A stretch of 24,407 bases of DNA from contig CAJTYC010000033.1 of the NCBI GenBank assembly GCA_910584185.1, forward strand, positions 1-24,407. The letters run 5' to 3'. This document shows positions 9,316 to 16,902 of this stretch, piece after piece (within the stretch, counting starts at the first letter, position 1; the number at the start of each line of letters is the position of its first letter). The notes beneath the pieces are model-generated. The model was not told where the DNA came from and made no database searches. It was given only the letters and a program-made list of their open reading frames with translations. Both the position numbers and the translations under genes were made by a program. The stretch comes from an uncultured Muribaculaceae bacterium. GTDB lineage: Bacteria > Bacteroidota > Bacteroidia > Bacteroidales > Muribaculaceae.

Positions 9316-10019
9316 AGACATCAAAATTACTACTCACCATAGCACTTGGGGGCGTTCTTATGGCTGCCCCTTCGTGTGTGAAGCGTGTGGACAATTCTGA
9401 GAAGACACGCGCCGATTATGAAAAGACTCTCACAGATTCTATCAATAAGATTAAGGTTGAAATTGATTCATGCAATGATTGCATAGCCACTCTGCGCGAC
9501 AAGGTGGGCGAACGCATGCACGATTTCACCACCGTGGCCAACCCCAAGGAGGTCGGTTCTTACACTATCTTCACTTCTTTCAAATCTAAGTACCCGCAGC
9601 GCTCCACCGGATTGGTGGCGCGTATCGACGAGAACAGTAAGTTCGAGTTGGTGGCAACGCTTAAGGGCAAGGCATTCCAGCAGATTGCAGTCAAGGCTCC
9701 TTCCGAAACTCTGGAGTCGGCCGTTGTGCCTCATGACCAGGCGTTAAATTACCGCACCGCCGCGCTGACAACCGTACTTTTCTCCGGCGAGAAAGCCGAT
9801 TCGATAGGCCGACTTATTGCCGACAATGAGCTGAACCCGTTGACAGTAATATACATGCAGGGAGGTCCGGTAAGTGCCACCAATCTGACAAACGGCGAGG
9901 CAGAAATGATATCGCAGACATGGCTATTATATAACGACATGGATCAGCTCCACAAACTCGAAAGAAGAGTGCCGATGCTCCATGAGCGAATCAACCTGCT
10001 AAGAGAGCACCAACGTTAA
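9312..10019 (+). CDS. putative lipoprotein, coupled to the RelA/SpoT gene
   Basis: 235 residues. The N-terminus is a lipoprotein-type signal with the candidate lipidated Cys22 (AAPSC), a loose lipobox of the sort accepted in Bacteroidota. Residues 28-70 and 205-235 are charged and helical, likely coiled coil; the middle looks beta-rich. I recognise no family. Its ATG overlaps the stop of the RelA/SpoT gene in the sequence ATGA (9312-9315), so the two are co-transcribed and probably translationally coupled. That links an envelope protein to the stringent-response enzyme by expression; a functional link is only inference. A long inverted repeat follows its stop and could end the transcript. Confidence 0.75.
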   Translation: MKTSKLLLTIALGGVLMAAPSCVKRVDNSEKTRADYEKTLTDSINKIKVEIDSCNDCIATLRDKVGERMHDFTTVANPKEVGSYTIFTSFKSKYPQRSTGLVARIDENSKFELVATLKGKAFQQIAVKAPSETLESAVVPHDQALNYRTAALTTVLFSGEKADSIGRLIADNELNPLTVIYMQGGPVSATNLTNGEAEMISQTWLLYNDMDQLHKLERRVPMLHERINLLREHQR

Positions 10020-10035
10020 TTAAAAATTATTTATA

Positions 10036-10180
10036 GTCGTCGGCGGCGCCTCCTCTCCCCCAGTGCGCGATGCAGCTCGCCTGCCGTCGCGAAGCCACCG
10101 GGAGGGAGGAGCCTCCGGCGACGACTACGAAGAATAAGGCTGCATTGCGCACTGGGGGGAGAAGAGGCGCCGCCGACGAC
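10036..10180. repeat. GC-rich inverted-repeat element, locus 1 (paired arms plus inner arm)
   Basis: Left arm 10036-10076 and right arm 10139-10180 are inverted copies differing by two substitutions and one single-base indel. Between them, 10086-10125 is a 40-bp sequence identical to 15761-15800 and itself a diverged inverted copy of the left arm (shared pattern GTCGTCG, CGG, CTCCTC, CCC, GTG). Part of the left arm (10040-10074) is also identical over 35 bp to the reverse complement of 17970-18004. The element fills a gap between two convergent genes and as RNA would form a strong stem on either strand. No target-site duplication is obvious. Confidence 0.9.
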
Positions 10181-10206
10181 CAAGAAATTAACGATCACGA
10201 AGCATT

Positions 10207-10980
10207 TTACTCTTCAGTGTATATCAATTTCTCAGCTTTGCCATTGCTTTGCATTATAACCAATTGACCATTCTGCGGCTCGGCAATTCTTACACCCTGA
10301 AGTGTGTAATATTTTGCCTCTCCACCAATTTCCTCTGTTATATTCTCAATTCCGGCATGCGCGTTGCCTTTTATTGAGATATTGTTGACATAGAGGCTAA
10401 AGTGATTGGCAGGACTGGTTGCATGTATGCCGATGCACCACTTGTTGCCGCTGTTGTCAGTTTCTCGCACGTCATTGTTCAAACTGATTTCAGCAGTTAG
10501 AGTTTCCCAGCTTGCTCTATTCGTGAAATCCGAACGCTTCAGCACTTCGACTCTCATCCCCTCTGCGGTTCGCTCCTTACCGAGATAAATCTCAAAACTT
10601 TCCGGGTCGCTCTCTGTTCTGACATCAACCGAAACCACAACATTTTCGGCATCCCCGAAGTCTACGAACGGCAATATCAACCAATCATCTGCATCGTTGC
10701 TTAAGCTGTAAGTGTATTTAAATGCACCATCATAAGCCATGACATACGACCAAATGCCATTATTGTATCCCATTGTGTCATTGGGGTCTTTGTCACCGTT
10801 GGCATCTATATTGATGCATTGGTCAAATGTCTCCTGTGTTGCGGCGAAATTGAATGGGAGCGAATACTCATCACTAACCGGCGGATTATCTTCACTTGGT
10901 TCGTCTGTGATGGCCGAGGCATTGAGTGTGAATAATGCCGCAGCTGCCAACGTTGCCGCTTTGATCGATCTTATATCCAT
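10207..10980 (-). CDS. exported protein, choice-of-anchor J/cleaved-adhesin-like domain
   Basis: 257 residues. A signal peptide (about 1-23, ending ASA) is followed by an acidic linker. Residues about 42-205 resemble the jelly-roll domain called choice-of-anchor J or cleaved adhesin: an opening FDQCINIDANGD, a WLILPFVDF strand and a closing FSLYVNNISI strand. The last 48 residues (210-257) hold the pattern YYTLQGVRI ... GQLVIMQ, like the C-terminal sorting domains of type IX secretion cargo, though in Bacteroidales without that system similar tails also occur. It probably binds glycan or protein at the cell surface; no catalytic motif is seen. It lies 85 bp downstream of the next surface protein gene, same strand, with a hairpin between them. 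Confidence 0.75.
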   Translation of the reverse strand: MDIRSIKAATLAAAALFTLNASAITDEPSEDNPPVSDEYSLPFNFAATQETFDQCINIDANGDKDPNDTMGYNNGIWSYVMAYDGAFKYTYSLSNDADDWLILPFVDFGDAENVVVSVDVRTESDPESFEIYLGKERTAEGMRVEVLKRSDFTNRASWETLTAEISLNNDVRETDNSGNKWCIGIHATSPANHFSLYVNNISIKGNAHAGIENITEEIGGEAKYYTLQGVRIAEPQNGQLVIMQSNGKAEKLIYTEE

Positions 10981-11006
10981 ATTCTTTCGATTTTTAGAAA
11001 TTATTT

Positions 11007-11047
11007 AGGTCCCGCACAAATGATTGCGATATGTTTGTGCGAGACCT
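11007..11047 (-). promoter_or_regulatory. intergenic hairpin between two surface-protein genes
   Basis: AGGTC (11007-11011) and CGCACAAA (11013-11020) pair with TTTGTGCG (11034-11041) and GACCT (11043-11047) around a 13-nt loop, with one C:A mismatch. On the minus strand no T run follows, so it looks more like a message-processing or partial attenuation element than a full terminator. Confidence 0.5.
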
Positions 11048-11065
11048 GTGATTCCTTGTGTAGTC

Positions 11066-12274
11066 TTATAATGCTATCTTGTAGGTTTTTGTGCCAACTT
11101 TGATGATATATACTCCGCTTTCTGCGTTTACTGAAGCGTTTGCCGGGCCGTTGTATATGTAATTGCCGGCCACGGTGTATATTTCTGCGTTTGTGTCGGC
11201 AGCAGCAGAGATTCTGATTATGCCTCCTTCAGCACTTACCTGTACATCATTGTTGTCTGATGCAGGTGCTGAAATTGAAGAGGGGGCTTTGCCGATGACT
11301 TTCTTGGGTGTGTTGTACGGGTAGTTTATGGCACGGACTGTGGTCAGATTGCGATAGTCGTCATAATCCTCGCGCACCGCACGCACCTCGTAGGCATATG
11401 TGTAGTCGTTTTCGGTGTCAGCTGTCCTGTCAATCTCAAAAGAATTGCCCTCCACTTTGTGGATTGCGGCACCATAGTCCACGCTTTCACCTTTCTTCAT
11501 ATTGACCGACACCTCGAATTTGTTAATCCAATAAGCGGAATAACCTCTTCCATAGAAAAGCACGCGAACACGATCTTTGCAGATGCCGTTCACCTCATCT
11601 ATGTCGTCGGGGTCAGTATAGTCCTCTACATTAGGGAAGACGCATGTCTCTTCTACTGCCTTAAAAGTGGTATTGGGGAGTGAGTAGTGATAGTCGAGTG
11701 TGGTTATCGGCTTGTAGTCAATATTAGTCGGGTCTACCCAATTAGTGTTCCATGCCCATACGCAGAAGCCTCCGCTAACGCTGGTGGCTTCTGCGCCCAA
11801 TTCTGCACTTACATGCAGTGCATTGTCTTGGAGATTGGTGAGATCGTAGTCGGGTGAAAGCAGATAGGCGCCATTGAAAATGTCAGAATTGTCGCTTCCT
11901 GCGAAATAGTTGAATGCATCTATGCCAATGGCATTTTGCATATAGAGCGGCGAGCGCACCCACCATCCCGGATTGTCGGGTAGGTAGTCCCACAGTGCTC
12001 CGCGTTCTTCGTGTTTGTTGATGGTTCCGGTCGATTCGATATTGTTGAAGTCGGAAGAGGCGAGCACAAATTTCTCATCCTCCTGGGCCACATGCATCTT
12101 ATATACTACAACTTGGAAGTAGTTATATACCTCGCTGTCATCCATTGTCCACTCGATTTTGGTTTTGCCGTTTTCGGTGGTTTCAGAAGTGAGTACGGGG
12201 CTTGGAAGCCAATACGCATTGGCTCCTAGGCTTACTGTTCCTGCCAGAATAAGTGTCTGTAATAATTTGTTCAT
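11066..12274 (-). CDS. exported surface protein with sorting-domain-like C-terminus
   Basis: 402 residues from the ATG at 12274. The frame stays open to 12334, but the extra 20 residues are not signal-like and a strong -7 box (12337-12344) would place the transcript start near 12330, while the chosen start opens a clean signal peptide (MNKLLQTLILAGTVSLGANA). Residues about 24-60 look like a fibronectin type III strand pattern, and the middle is Tyr/Trp/Asp-rich and beta-predicted, resembling large carbohydrate-binding-like modules. The tail (351-402) has IYTVAGNYIYNG ... GVYIIKVGTKTYKI, the type IX sorting-domain pattern. No enzyme motif is seen. It is probably an adhesin or glycan-binding protein, co-transcribed with the 257-residue gene downstream. 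Confidence 0.75.
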   Translation of the reverse strand: MNKLLQTLILAGTVSLGANAYWLPSPVLTSETTENGKTKIEWTMDDSEVYNYFQVVVYKMHVAQEDEKFVLASSDFNNIESTGTINKHEERGALWDYLPDNPGWWVRSPLYMQNAIGIDAFNYFAGSDNSDIFNGAYLLSPDYDLTNLQDNALHVSAELGAEATSVSGGFCVWAWNTNWVDPTNIDYKPITTLDYHYSLPNTTFKAVEETCVFPNVEDYTDPDDIDEVNGICKDRVRVLFYGRGYSAYWINKFEVSVNMKKGESVDYGAAIHKVEGNSFEIDRTADTENDYTYAYEVRAVREDYDDYRNLTTVRAINYPYNTPKKVIGKAPSSISAPASDNNDVQVSAEGGIIRISAAADTNAEIYTVAGNYIYNGPANASVNAESGVYIIKVGTKTYKIAL

Positions 12275-12336
12275 GTTGATTATTTTATGATTAGACAATA
12301 ATACTTGATGTTGCCCATGAGGGCTACCTTGCATCG

Positions 12337-12344
12337 CAAAGATA
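12337..12344 (-). promoter_or_regulatory. -7 box TATCTTTG of the 402-residue surface protein
   Basis: The minus strand reads TATCTTTG, a perfect TAnnTTTG match, 62 bp upstream of the chosen ATG. No clear -33 TTTG was found at 19-21 bp. Confidence 0.5.
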
Positions 12345-12381
12345 ATAGACTGTATTTATTTTTTGATTAACATATGTTCAG

Positions 12382-12415
12382 AAAAGTGGAAATTTGAATA
12401 ACATCCACATTTTTT
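12382..12415. terminator. weak two-way terminator after the Crp/Fnr gene
   Basis: GTGGA (12386-12390) and TCCAC (12404-12408) form a short stem flanked by AAAA on the left and TTTTTTT on the right. On the minus strand, downstream of the regulator stop, the stem is followed by TTTTCTG. The stem is only 5 bp. Confidence 0.4.
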
Positions 12416-12432
12416 TGTTAGCATGAATGTCA

Positions 12433-13062
12433 CTATTTCCTGACATTGTCATACAAGTAAGCCTTGCGTAGCCGAGACAGATGTTGAGGTGTGATGCCGA
12501 GATATGAAGCCACAATCTGTAGCGGCACTGCATTCATGATGTTTGGAAATGTCTTGACAAGCGAAATATATTTATCTTTGGCTTTCCCTTGGTTCAGATC
12601 TCGCTTTATTTCGAAGTAATATAGTTGGTTGATAGCCACACGCATGTTCCATCGTGCGAATTCATGATGTTGCTCGATGAGTTGATTAAACCTTTCCCGT
12701 TTTATGTGTATCAACTTTACCGGTGTGCAGGCTTGGAAGTTATAGAATGAGGGGAGGTTGCCGTAATAGCAGTGATAACTTATTGCCATGGTGGGTATGG
12801 TGGAGAAGAATGCCGTCACTTCTTTGTCATTATCCCAATACCAGCAGCGCATTATCCCTTCAATCACTATGTAGATATCCGGGTTCATATCTCCTGCCGA
12901 TATTATGTTTTGCCATTTGTCAATTGTTATCACCTCTCCTGAGGTCAGGAACTCGTCAGCTACTTCATCGGGCATTCTATAGTCGCTTTCATGAAGCAGA
13001 AGCTCACGAATGTTCTGCAATTCTTCGGCTGAAAGTTCATATTTCTTTCCTGATTCTTGCAT
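12433..13062 (-). CDS. Crp/Fnr-family transcription regulator
   Basis: 209 residues from the ATG at 13062. A longer frame reaches 13215, but it would run through a predicted promoter (-7 box at 13135-13142) and start beside the kbl terminator, so the shorter start is preferred. Residues about 32-125 are the cyclic-nucleotide-binding-type beta barrel (strand pattern YIVIEGIMRCWY at 64-75), followed by a long dimer helix and a C-terminal helix-turn-helix (about 178-202, VPLQIVASYLGITPQHLSRL). The phosphate-pocket Arg-Ala pair of true cAMP receptors is not seen, so the ligand is unknown. Short regulators of this kind are common in Bacteroidota and often sense redox or metabolic state. It is co-directional with kbl but separated by a good terminator. 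Confidence 0.85.
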   Translation of the reverse strand: MQESGKKYELSAEELQNIRELLLHESDYRMPDEVADEFLTSGEVITIDKWQNIISAGDMNPDIYIVIEGIMRCWYWDNDKEVTAFFSTIPTMAISYHCYYGNLPSFYNFQACTPVKLIHIKRERFNQLIEQHHEFARWNMRVAINQLYYFEIKRDLNQGKAKDKYISLVKTFPNIMNAVPLQIVASYLGITPQHLSRLRKAYLYDNVRK

Positions 13063-13134
13063 AGCTTTTTTATTCGTGATGATAAATCGGATCGTAGGAA
13101 ACAGAGTGTTTAGAGCCCTCTTTGTCTCCGGATG

Positions 13135-13142
13135 CAAAAATA
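13135..13142 (-). promoter_or_regulatory. -7 box of the Crp/Fnr gene
   Basis: The minus strand reads TATTTTTG, 72 bp upstream of the ATG at 13062. No convincing -33 box is found. Its position inside the longer reading frame favours the shorter start. Confidence 0.4.
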
Positions 13143-13228
13143 ATGCTTTTTGATATCTTTCTATCTTAAAATTTGTAAAATCGTCATAGTATACGTGCTG
13201 AAGTGAAGATTGCAAGATTTTATAAAAA

Positions 13229-13260
13229 GTTGTCGCACGAATTGTGCAATTCGTGCGACA
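13229..13260 (-). terminator. intrinsic terminator of kbl
   Basis: A perfect 13-bp stem TGTCGCACGAATT (13231-13243) and its complement (13248-13260) close a GTGC loop. On the minus strand it is followed by ACTTTTTAT. This should end kbl transcription 50-80 bp after its stop. Confidence 0.8.
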
Positions 13261-13271
13261 GTAAATTATTG

Positions 13272-13290
13272 CCTCGCAATTTTTGCGAGG
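13272..13290 (-). terminator. second hairpin downstream of kbl
   Basis: CCTCGCAA (13272-13279) and TTGCGAGG (13283-13290) form a perfect 8-bp stem with a 3-nt loop. On the minus strand it lies between the kbl stop and the T-tailed terminator and has no strong T run itself. It may protect the 3' end. Confidence 0.5.
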
Positions 13291-13312
13291 TCGGGCTCTA
13301 AATCCCTGATTT

Positions 13313-14503
13313 TTAAATCACGTTGAGTTTCTTTCCGACTTTGATGAAGGCTGCGATTGCCTTGTCGAGCTGTTCGGTGGTGTGTGCTGCGGAGAGCTGC
13401 ACGCGGATGCGGGCCTGTCCCTTCGGCACCACCGGATAGTAGAAGCCGGTCACGTAGATGCCCTCTTTCTGCATCTCAGCCGCGAAGTCTTGCGAAAGCT
13501 TCGCATCATAAAGCATCACTGCGCAGATGGCACTCTGTGTGGGCTTGATGTCGAAACCTGCGGCAAGCATCTTGTCGCGGAAGTATGCCACGTTGGCCAT
13601 GAGCTTGTCGTGAAGCTCGTCGCTCTCGTCAAGCATCTTGAACATCTCGATGCTCGCGCCAACGATCGAGGGTGCCACCGAGTTGGAGAAAAGATAAGGG
13701 CGCGAACGCTGACGAAGCATGTCGATAATCTCTTTGGGACCAGTGGTGAAACCTCCCATAGCACCGCCAAACGACTTGCCGAGCGTGCCGGTGAATATAT
13801 CAATCTTGCCGTAGCAGTCAAACTTCTCTGCCACACCGCGACCGCGCTTGCCCACGACACCGGCTGAATGGCTCTCGTCGACCATCACAAGTGCATCATA
13901 CTTCTCTGCGAGCGCGCAAATCTTATCCATCGGAGCCACGTTGCCATCCATAGAGAACACACCATCGGTGGCGATGATGCGATAACGGCAATCCTTGGCC
14001 TCTTGCAGACAACGCTCCAGGTCTTCCATGTCGGCGTTCTTGTAACGCAAACGTTTTGCCTTGCAGAGGCGCACGCCGTCAATGATGCTCGCATGGTTGA
14101 GCGAGTCGCTGATTATCGCATCCTCCTCGGTGAAGAGGGGCTCGAACAAACCTCCGTTGGCATCGAAGCAGGCTGCATAGAGTATAGTGTCCTCAGTCTT
14201 GAAATACTTGCTTATGGCTGCCTCCAACTCCTTGTGGAGATCCTGGGTGCCGCAGATGAAGCGCACCGACGACATGCCATAGCCGCGACGGTCCATCGCA
14301 CGCTTCGCTGCCTCAATCAGTCGGCTGTTGTCGGCCAGGCCAAGGTAGTTGTTGGCGCAGAAGTTGAGCACTTCACCTTTGCTCCCCTCCACCTCAATGT
14401 CGCTGCTCTGAGGTGTGATGATCACGCGTTCGTTCTTGTAGAGTCCGGCATCCTTGATGTCCTGCAACTCTTTCTCAAGGTGTTTCTTGAAATTGGTGTA
14501 CAT
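13313..14503 (-). CDS. kbl: glycine C-acetyltransferase (2-amino-3-ketobutyrate CoA ligase)
   Basis: 396 residues, close to the 398 of E. coli Kbl. It is a PLP-dependent alpha-oxoamine synthase that converts 2-amino-3-oxobutyrate and CoA to glycine and acetyl-CoA. Visible motifs: NNYLGLA (51-57), SLNHASIIDG (134-143), GVFSMDG (181-187), VDESHSAG (208-215) and the PLP lysine Lys243 in GTLGKSFGG. The divergent neighbour 254 bp away is the threonine dehydrogenase that makes its substrate, so the pair forms the threonine-to-glycine route and the assignment is firmer than similarity to other synthases of the family alone. Its leader (14504 to about 14575) may fold into a three-way junction. A strong terminator follows. 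Confidence 0.95.
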   Translation of the reverse strand: MYTNFKKHLEKELQDIKDAGLYKNERVIITPQSSDIEVEGSKGEVLNFCANNYLGLADNSRLIEAAKRAMDRRGYGMSSVRFICGTQDLHKELEAAISKYFKTEDTILYAACFDANGGLFEPLFTEEDAIISDSLNHASIIDGVRLCKAKRLRYKNADMEDLERCLQEAKDCRYRIIATDGVFSMDGNVAPMDKICALAEKYDALVMVDESHSAGVVGKRGRGVAEKFDCYGKIDIFTGTLGKSFGGAMGGFTTGPKEIIDMLRQRSRPYLFSNSVAPSIVGASIEMFKMLDESDELHDKLMANVAYFRDKMLAAGFDIKPTQSAICAVMLYDAKLSQDFAAEMQKEGIYVTGFYYPVVPKGQARIRVQLSAAHTTEQLDKAIAAFIKVGKKLNVI

Positions 14504-14520
14504 GATATTAGTGTTTTTTA

Positions 14521-14566
14521 TGAGATGGGCTCATGAAAGCCCGATATTTGCCGTGCGGCAATCTCA
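14521..14566 (-). promoter_or_regulatory. possible three-way-junction RNA in the kbl leader
   Basis: Outer stem TGAGAT (14521-14526) with ATCTCA (14561-14566); inner stem GGGCT (14527-14531) with AGCCC (14538-14542); second inner stem TGCC (14549-14552) with GGCA (14557-14560). It fills most of the predicted kbl leader, ending 17 bp before the ATG. I do not match it to a named riboswitch. It might sense a product of the pathway, or simply be a stable leader. Confidence 0.4.
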
Positions 14567-14581
14567 TATTTGTTGTTATCA

Positions 14582-14589
14582 CAAAATTA
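14582..14589 (-). promoter_or_regulatory. -7 box of kbl
   Basis: The minus strand reads TAATTTTG, fitting TAnnTTTG, 78 bp upstream of the kbl ATG. No -33 TTTG lies at the expected distance. Confidence 0.45.
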
Positions 14590-14633
14590 ATAAAATTATG
14601 TATAAATTTTTTATTTCATTGACAAAATTTTAT

Positions 14634-14641
14634 TATTTTTG
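14634..14641 (+). promoter_or_regulatory. -7 box of the threonine dehydrogenase gene
   Basis: TATTTTTG fits TAnnTTTG. The start would be near 14648, giving a leader of about 110 nt before the ATG at 14758. No clear -33 box. Confidence 0.4.
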
Positions 14642-14757
14642 CGCTGATGTATTGGCTGAACCCATCGCAAATCAGTGATACTGTTTTCTAACACTGTTCG
14701 GCAACACTTTCATATCGCAATAACAACTTAAAAAACTTCTTAAACCTTATACCAGCG

Positions 14758-15720
14758 ATGAAAAATATTTTAGTTATCGGAGGCACCGGCCAAATCGGCT
14801 CGGAGCTGATTATGAAGCTTCGCAGCATATATGGCAACAGCAATGTGGTGTGCGGTTACATACCCAGTGCAGCTCCCACCGGCGATCTTTTGGAGAGCGG
14901 ACCGGCTGAAATCGTAGACATAACCAAGCCAACATTGATTGATGCCGTGGTGCGTAAGTATGATGTCGACACCATCTATAACCTCGCTGCTATTCTCTCG
15001 GCAGTAGCTGAAATGAAACCCCAGCTTGCCTGGGCTATCGGTGTCGATGGTCTTTTCAATACGCTCGAGGTAGCACGTGAGCGCGGTTGCGCAGTGTTCA
15101 CACCGAGTTCAATTGGCTCGTTCGGTAAATCCACACCCCACATTAAGACTCCGCAGGATACAATACAACGTCCGGACACGATGTATGGCGTGACCAAGGT
15201 GAGTGGAGAACTCCTCAGCGATTATTATGCAAAACGTTTCGGTGTGGATACACGCTCAGTCCGATTCCCCGGTCTGATTTCTTATACCACACCTCCCGGC
15301 GGTGGTACAACCGATTATGCCGTTGATATTTACTATTCGGCAGTAAAGGGTGAGAAGTTTAAATGCCCCCTCAAGCCCGGCACTTTCATGGACATGATGT
15401 ATATGCCTGATGCACTACGCGCAGCAGTAGAGATTATGGAGGCTGACCCCACAAGGCTCAAGCACCGCAACTCGTTCAACATCGCATCGATGAGCTTCGA
15501 CCCTGAAATTATTTACAACAAGCTTAAGGAGCATGTACCCGGCTTCGAGATGGAATATGACCTCGATCCGCTGCGCCAGCAGATAGCTGACTCATGGCCC
15601 GACTCGCTCGACGACACCTGCGCCCGCGAAGAGTGGGACTGGAAGCCCGAGTACGACCTCGAGGCCATGACTAAGGACATGCTCCTAAACCTCCGCAAAA
15701 AACTCCTCGTCACTGCCTAA
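14758..15720 (+). CDS. L-threonine 3-dehydrogenase, epimerase-like SDR type
   Basis: 320 residues. It is an extended short-chain dehydrogenase: NAD-binding GGTGQIG (8-14), NLAAILSAVAE (75-85), PSSIGSFG (116-123) and catalytic Tyr143/Lys147 in MYGVTK. The stretch RFPGLISY followed by PPGGGTTDYA is characteristic of the threonine dehydrogenase branch of this family rather than of UDP-sugar epimerases. It oxidises L-threonine to 2-amino-3-oxobutyrate, which the divergent kbl product then cleaves. This is unrelated in fold to the zinc-dependent Tdh of E. coli. A bidirectional terminator lies about 100 bp downstream. Confidence 0.92.
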   Translation: MKNILVIGGTGQIGSELIMKLRSIYGNSNVVCGYIPSAAPTGDLLESGPAEIVDITKPTLIDAVVRKYDVDTIYNLAAILSAVAEMKPQLAWAIGVDGLFNTLEVARERGCAVFTPSSIGSFGKSTPHIKTPQDTIQRPDTMYGVTKVSGELLSDYYAKRFGVDTRSVRFPGLISYTTPPGGGTTDYAVDIYYSAVKGEKFKCPLKPGTFMDMMYMPDALRAAVEIMEADPTRLKHRNSFNIASMSFDPEIIYNKLKEHVPGFEMEYDLDPLRQQIADSWPDSLDDTCAREEWDWKPEYDLEAMTKDMLLNLRKKLLVTA

Positions 15721-15760
15721 AGCTTCTAGTCTTAGGTCCGGTAAAGCAGCCGATTCAAAT

Positions 15761-15800
15761 GTCGCGAAGCCACCGGGAGGGAGGAGCCTCCGGCGACGAC
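15761..15800 (-). repeat. GC-rich repeat family, locus 2 (single arm)
   Basis: These 40 bp are identical to 10086-10125 while the flanks on both sides differ. The reverse complement resembles the arms of the inverted elements at 10036-10180 and 17883-18010. Here the arm stands alone between tdh and its terminator. It can form a small internal hairpin (CCGGGAGG with CCTCCG) closed by GTCGC/GCGAC. Confidence 0.9.
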
Positions 15801-15820
15801 AACAAAGACAAAAGCATAAA

Positions 15821-15860
15821 AATAATGTGCCTCAATTTTGAGACACATTATTTTTTTTTA
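15821..15860. terminator. bidirectional intrinsic terminator between tdh and lipoprotein gene
   Basis: AATAATGTG (15821-15829) pairs with CACATTATT (15844-15852) and CTCAA (15831-15835) with TTGAG (15838-15842), with one C:A mismatch. T residues follow on the plus strand (to about 15859) and an A run precedes, so it can also serve the convergent gene. Confidence 0.88.
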
Positions 15861-15876
15861 TGCTGTAAGGTAATTA

Positions 15877-16857
15877 TCAGAAGTCAAAGTCGTTGGTGGC
15901 GCGGGTCTTGAGCACATCCACTGTATCGTAATAAACGCCTCCTTCATCGTAGTCGCCATATTCGAGATACATTGCGAAGTCATCGTAGAAGAATACCTGC
16001 TCCAATCCGTATTCAGTCCACGTATTATATGAGTAGGGGTCATATTCTCTGAAGGCGAACTGGAAGAATTGCTTCGAGGGAATCTCCCATCTCCACATTC
16101 CATAATCCTCGAATGATTTATCCCATTCATATCGCATAAAGGCTCCATATTGTGTCACGACAACTGCGCGTACATAATCATCCTCGATTTCCTGCTGACT
16201 CAATATGCGTTTTTTCACAATCTTGCCGTTTGAGTCATAATATGCACGTTCCACCTGCACTATCTCCCAAGTGCGTGAGAATCTTCTTGTGAGTGCGTCA
16301 AGTTCATATGCATTAACCGGGGTCGCATCAAATTTACAGACCTCTTTGCCATCGTTGAGTGTAAGGGTGCCGTCAGCATTGACTATCAGCGTGCCTGCCG
16401 ATGAAAGATCATATTCGTTGTCGCTGATTTTGGTGAATGTTCCGGCCGGAAATTGTGCATATGCGCGAGTTGATGCGGATTTAGACATCCGCTTGAATGG
16501 GGAAGTCTGCTTCTTTGAAATGATTTCAAAACCGTTGTCGGCGCGTGAGTTGCGGCTCGGAGCATAGTCCATCTCATCATCTATGTCCTCAAATGTGATG
16601 TCTCCCATCTTAGGCAGGAACATGTAGTTGCCGGAGGCGGTGAGCTCTATGCGTCCTATACCCTCGTATGCCGGGTCATAGGTGGAGACATCCCATGCGC
16701 GGGCCTCCTCGAGATATTTGGCATCGGCGCATGTGCCGGTGCTGAGCGGCATCTGGATATTGGTCGACACTTGCAGCAGGTCATCGGTGTTCCCGCATGA
16801 GGCCAATCCGGCCACCAGAGCTGCATATGTTAGAGTCTTGAATATTTTTGTGTTCAT
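15877..16857 (-). CDS. putative lipoprotein of unknown family
   Basis: 326 residues with a lipoprotein signal and lipobox GLASC (lipidated Cys21). The mature part is rich in Tyr, Asp and Glu and ends in an acidic tail (ATNDFDF). A segment near 153-175 (AGTLIVNADGTLTLNDGKEVCKF, given here only in outline) looks like beta strands of a calycin- or META-like sheet, but I recognise no family and see no enzyme motif. It begins 45 bp after the stop of the outer-membrane barrel gene on the same strand, so the two form an operon and may work together at the outer membrane. A terminator follows at 15821-15860. Confidence 0.75.
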   Translation of the reverse strand: MNTKIFKTLTYAALVAGLASCGNTDDLLQVSTNIQMPLSTGTCADAKYLEEARAWDVSTYDPAYEGIGRIELTASGNYMFLPKMGDITFEDIDDEMDYAPSRNSRADNGFEIISKKQTSPFKRMSKSASTRAYAQFPAGTFTKISDNEYDLSSAGTLIVNADGTLTLNDGKEVCKFDATPVNAYELDALTRRFSRTWEIVQVERAYYDSNGKIVKKRILSQQEIEDDYVRAVVVTQYGAFMRYEWDKSFEDYGMWRWEIPSKQFFQFAFREYDPYSYNTWTEYGLEQVFFYDDFAMYLEYGDYDEGGVYYDTVDVLKTRATNDFDF

Positions 16858-16902
16858 TTTGTTTGCTCAATTTTGATAGTTATACTTTTGTGAGTCGGGA
16901 CT

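Noticed and set aside
8551..9324. 257-codon minus-strand frame opposite the RelA/SpoT gene
   Set aside because: Lies entirely antisense to well-recognised zinc-finger and ACT domains; its translation has no domain-like pattern.
10070..10267. 65-codon plus-strand frame through the inverted-repeat element
   Set aside because: Reads through the GC-rich repeat and into the end of the opposite gene; no signal or domain.
13231..13260. Perfect palindrome as an operator for the Crp/Fnr-like regulator
   Set aside because: It is followed on the kbl strand by a T run and lies after the kbl stop, so a terminator explains it better.
13868..14536. 222-codon plus-strand frame opposite kbl
   Set aside because: Antisense to conserved kbl motifs, with His/Val-rich composition typical of a shadow frame.
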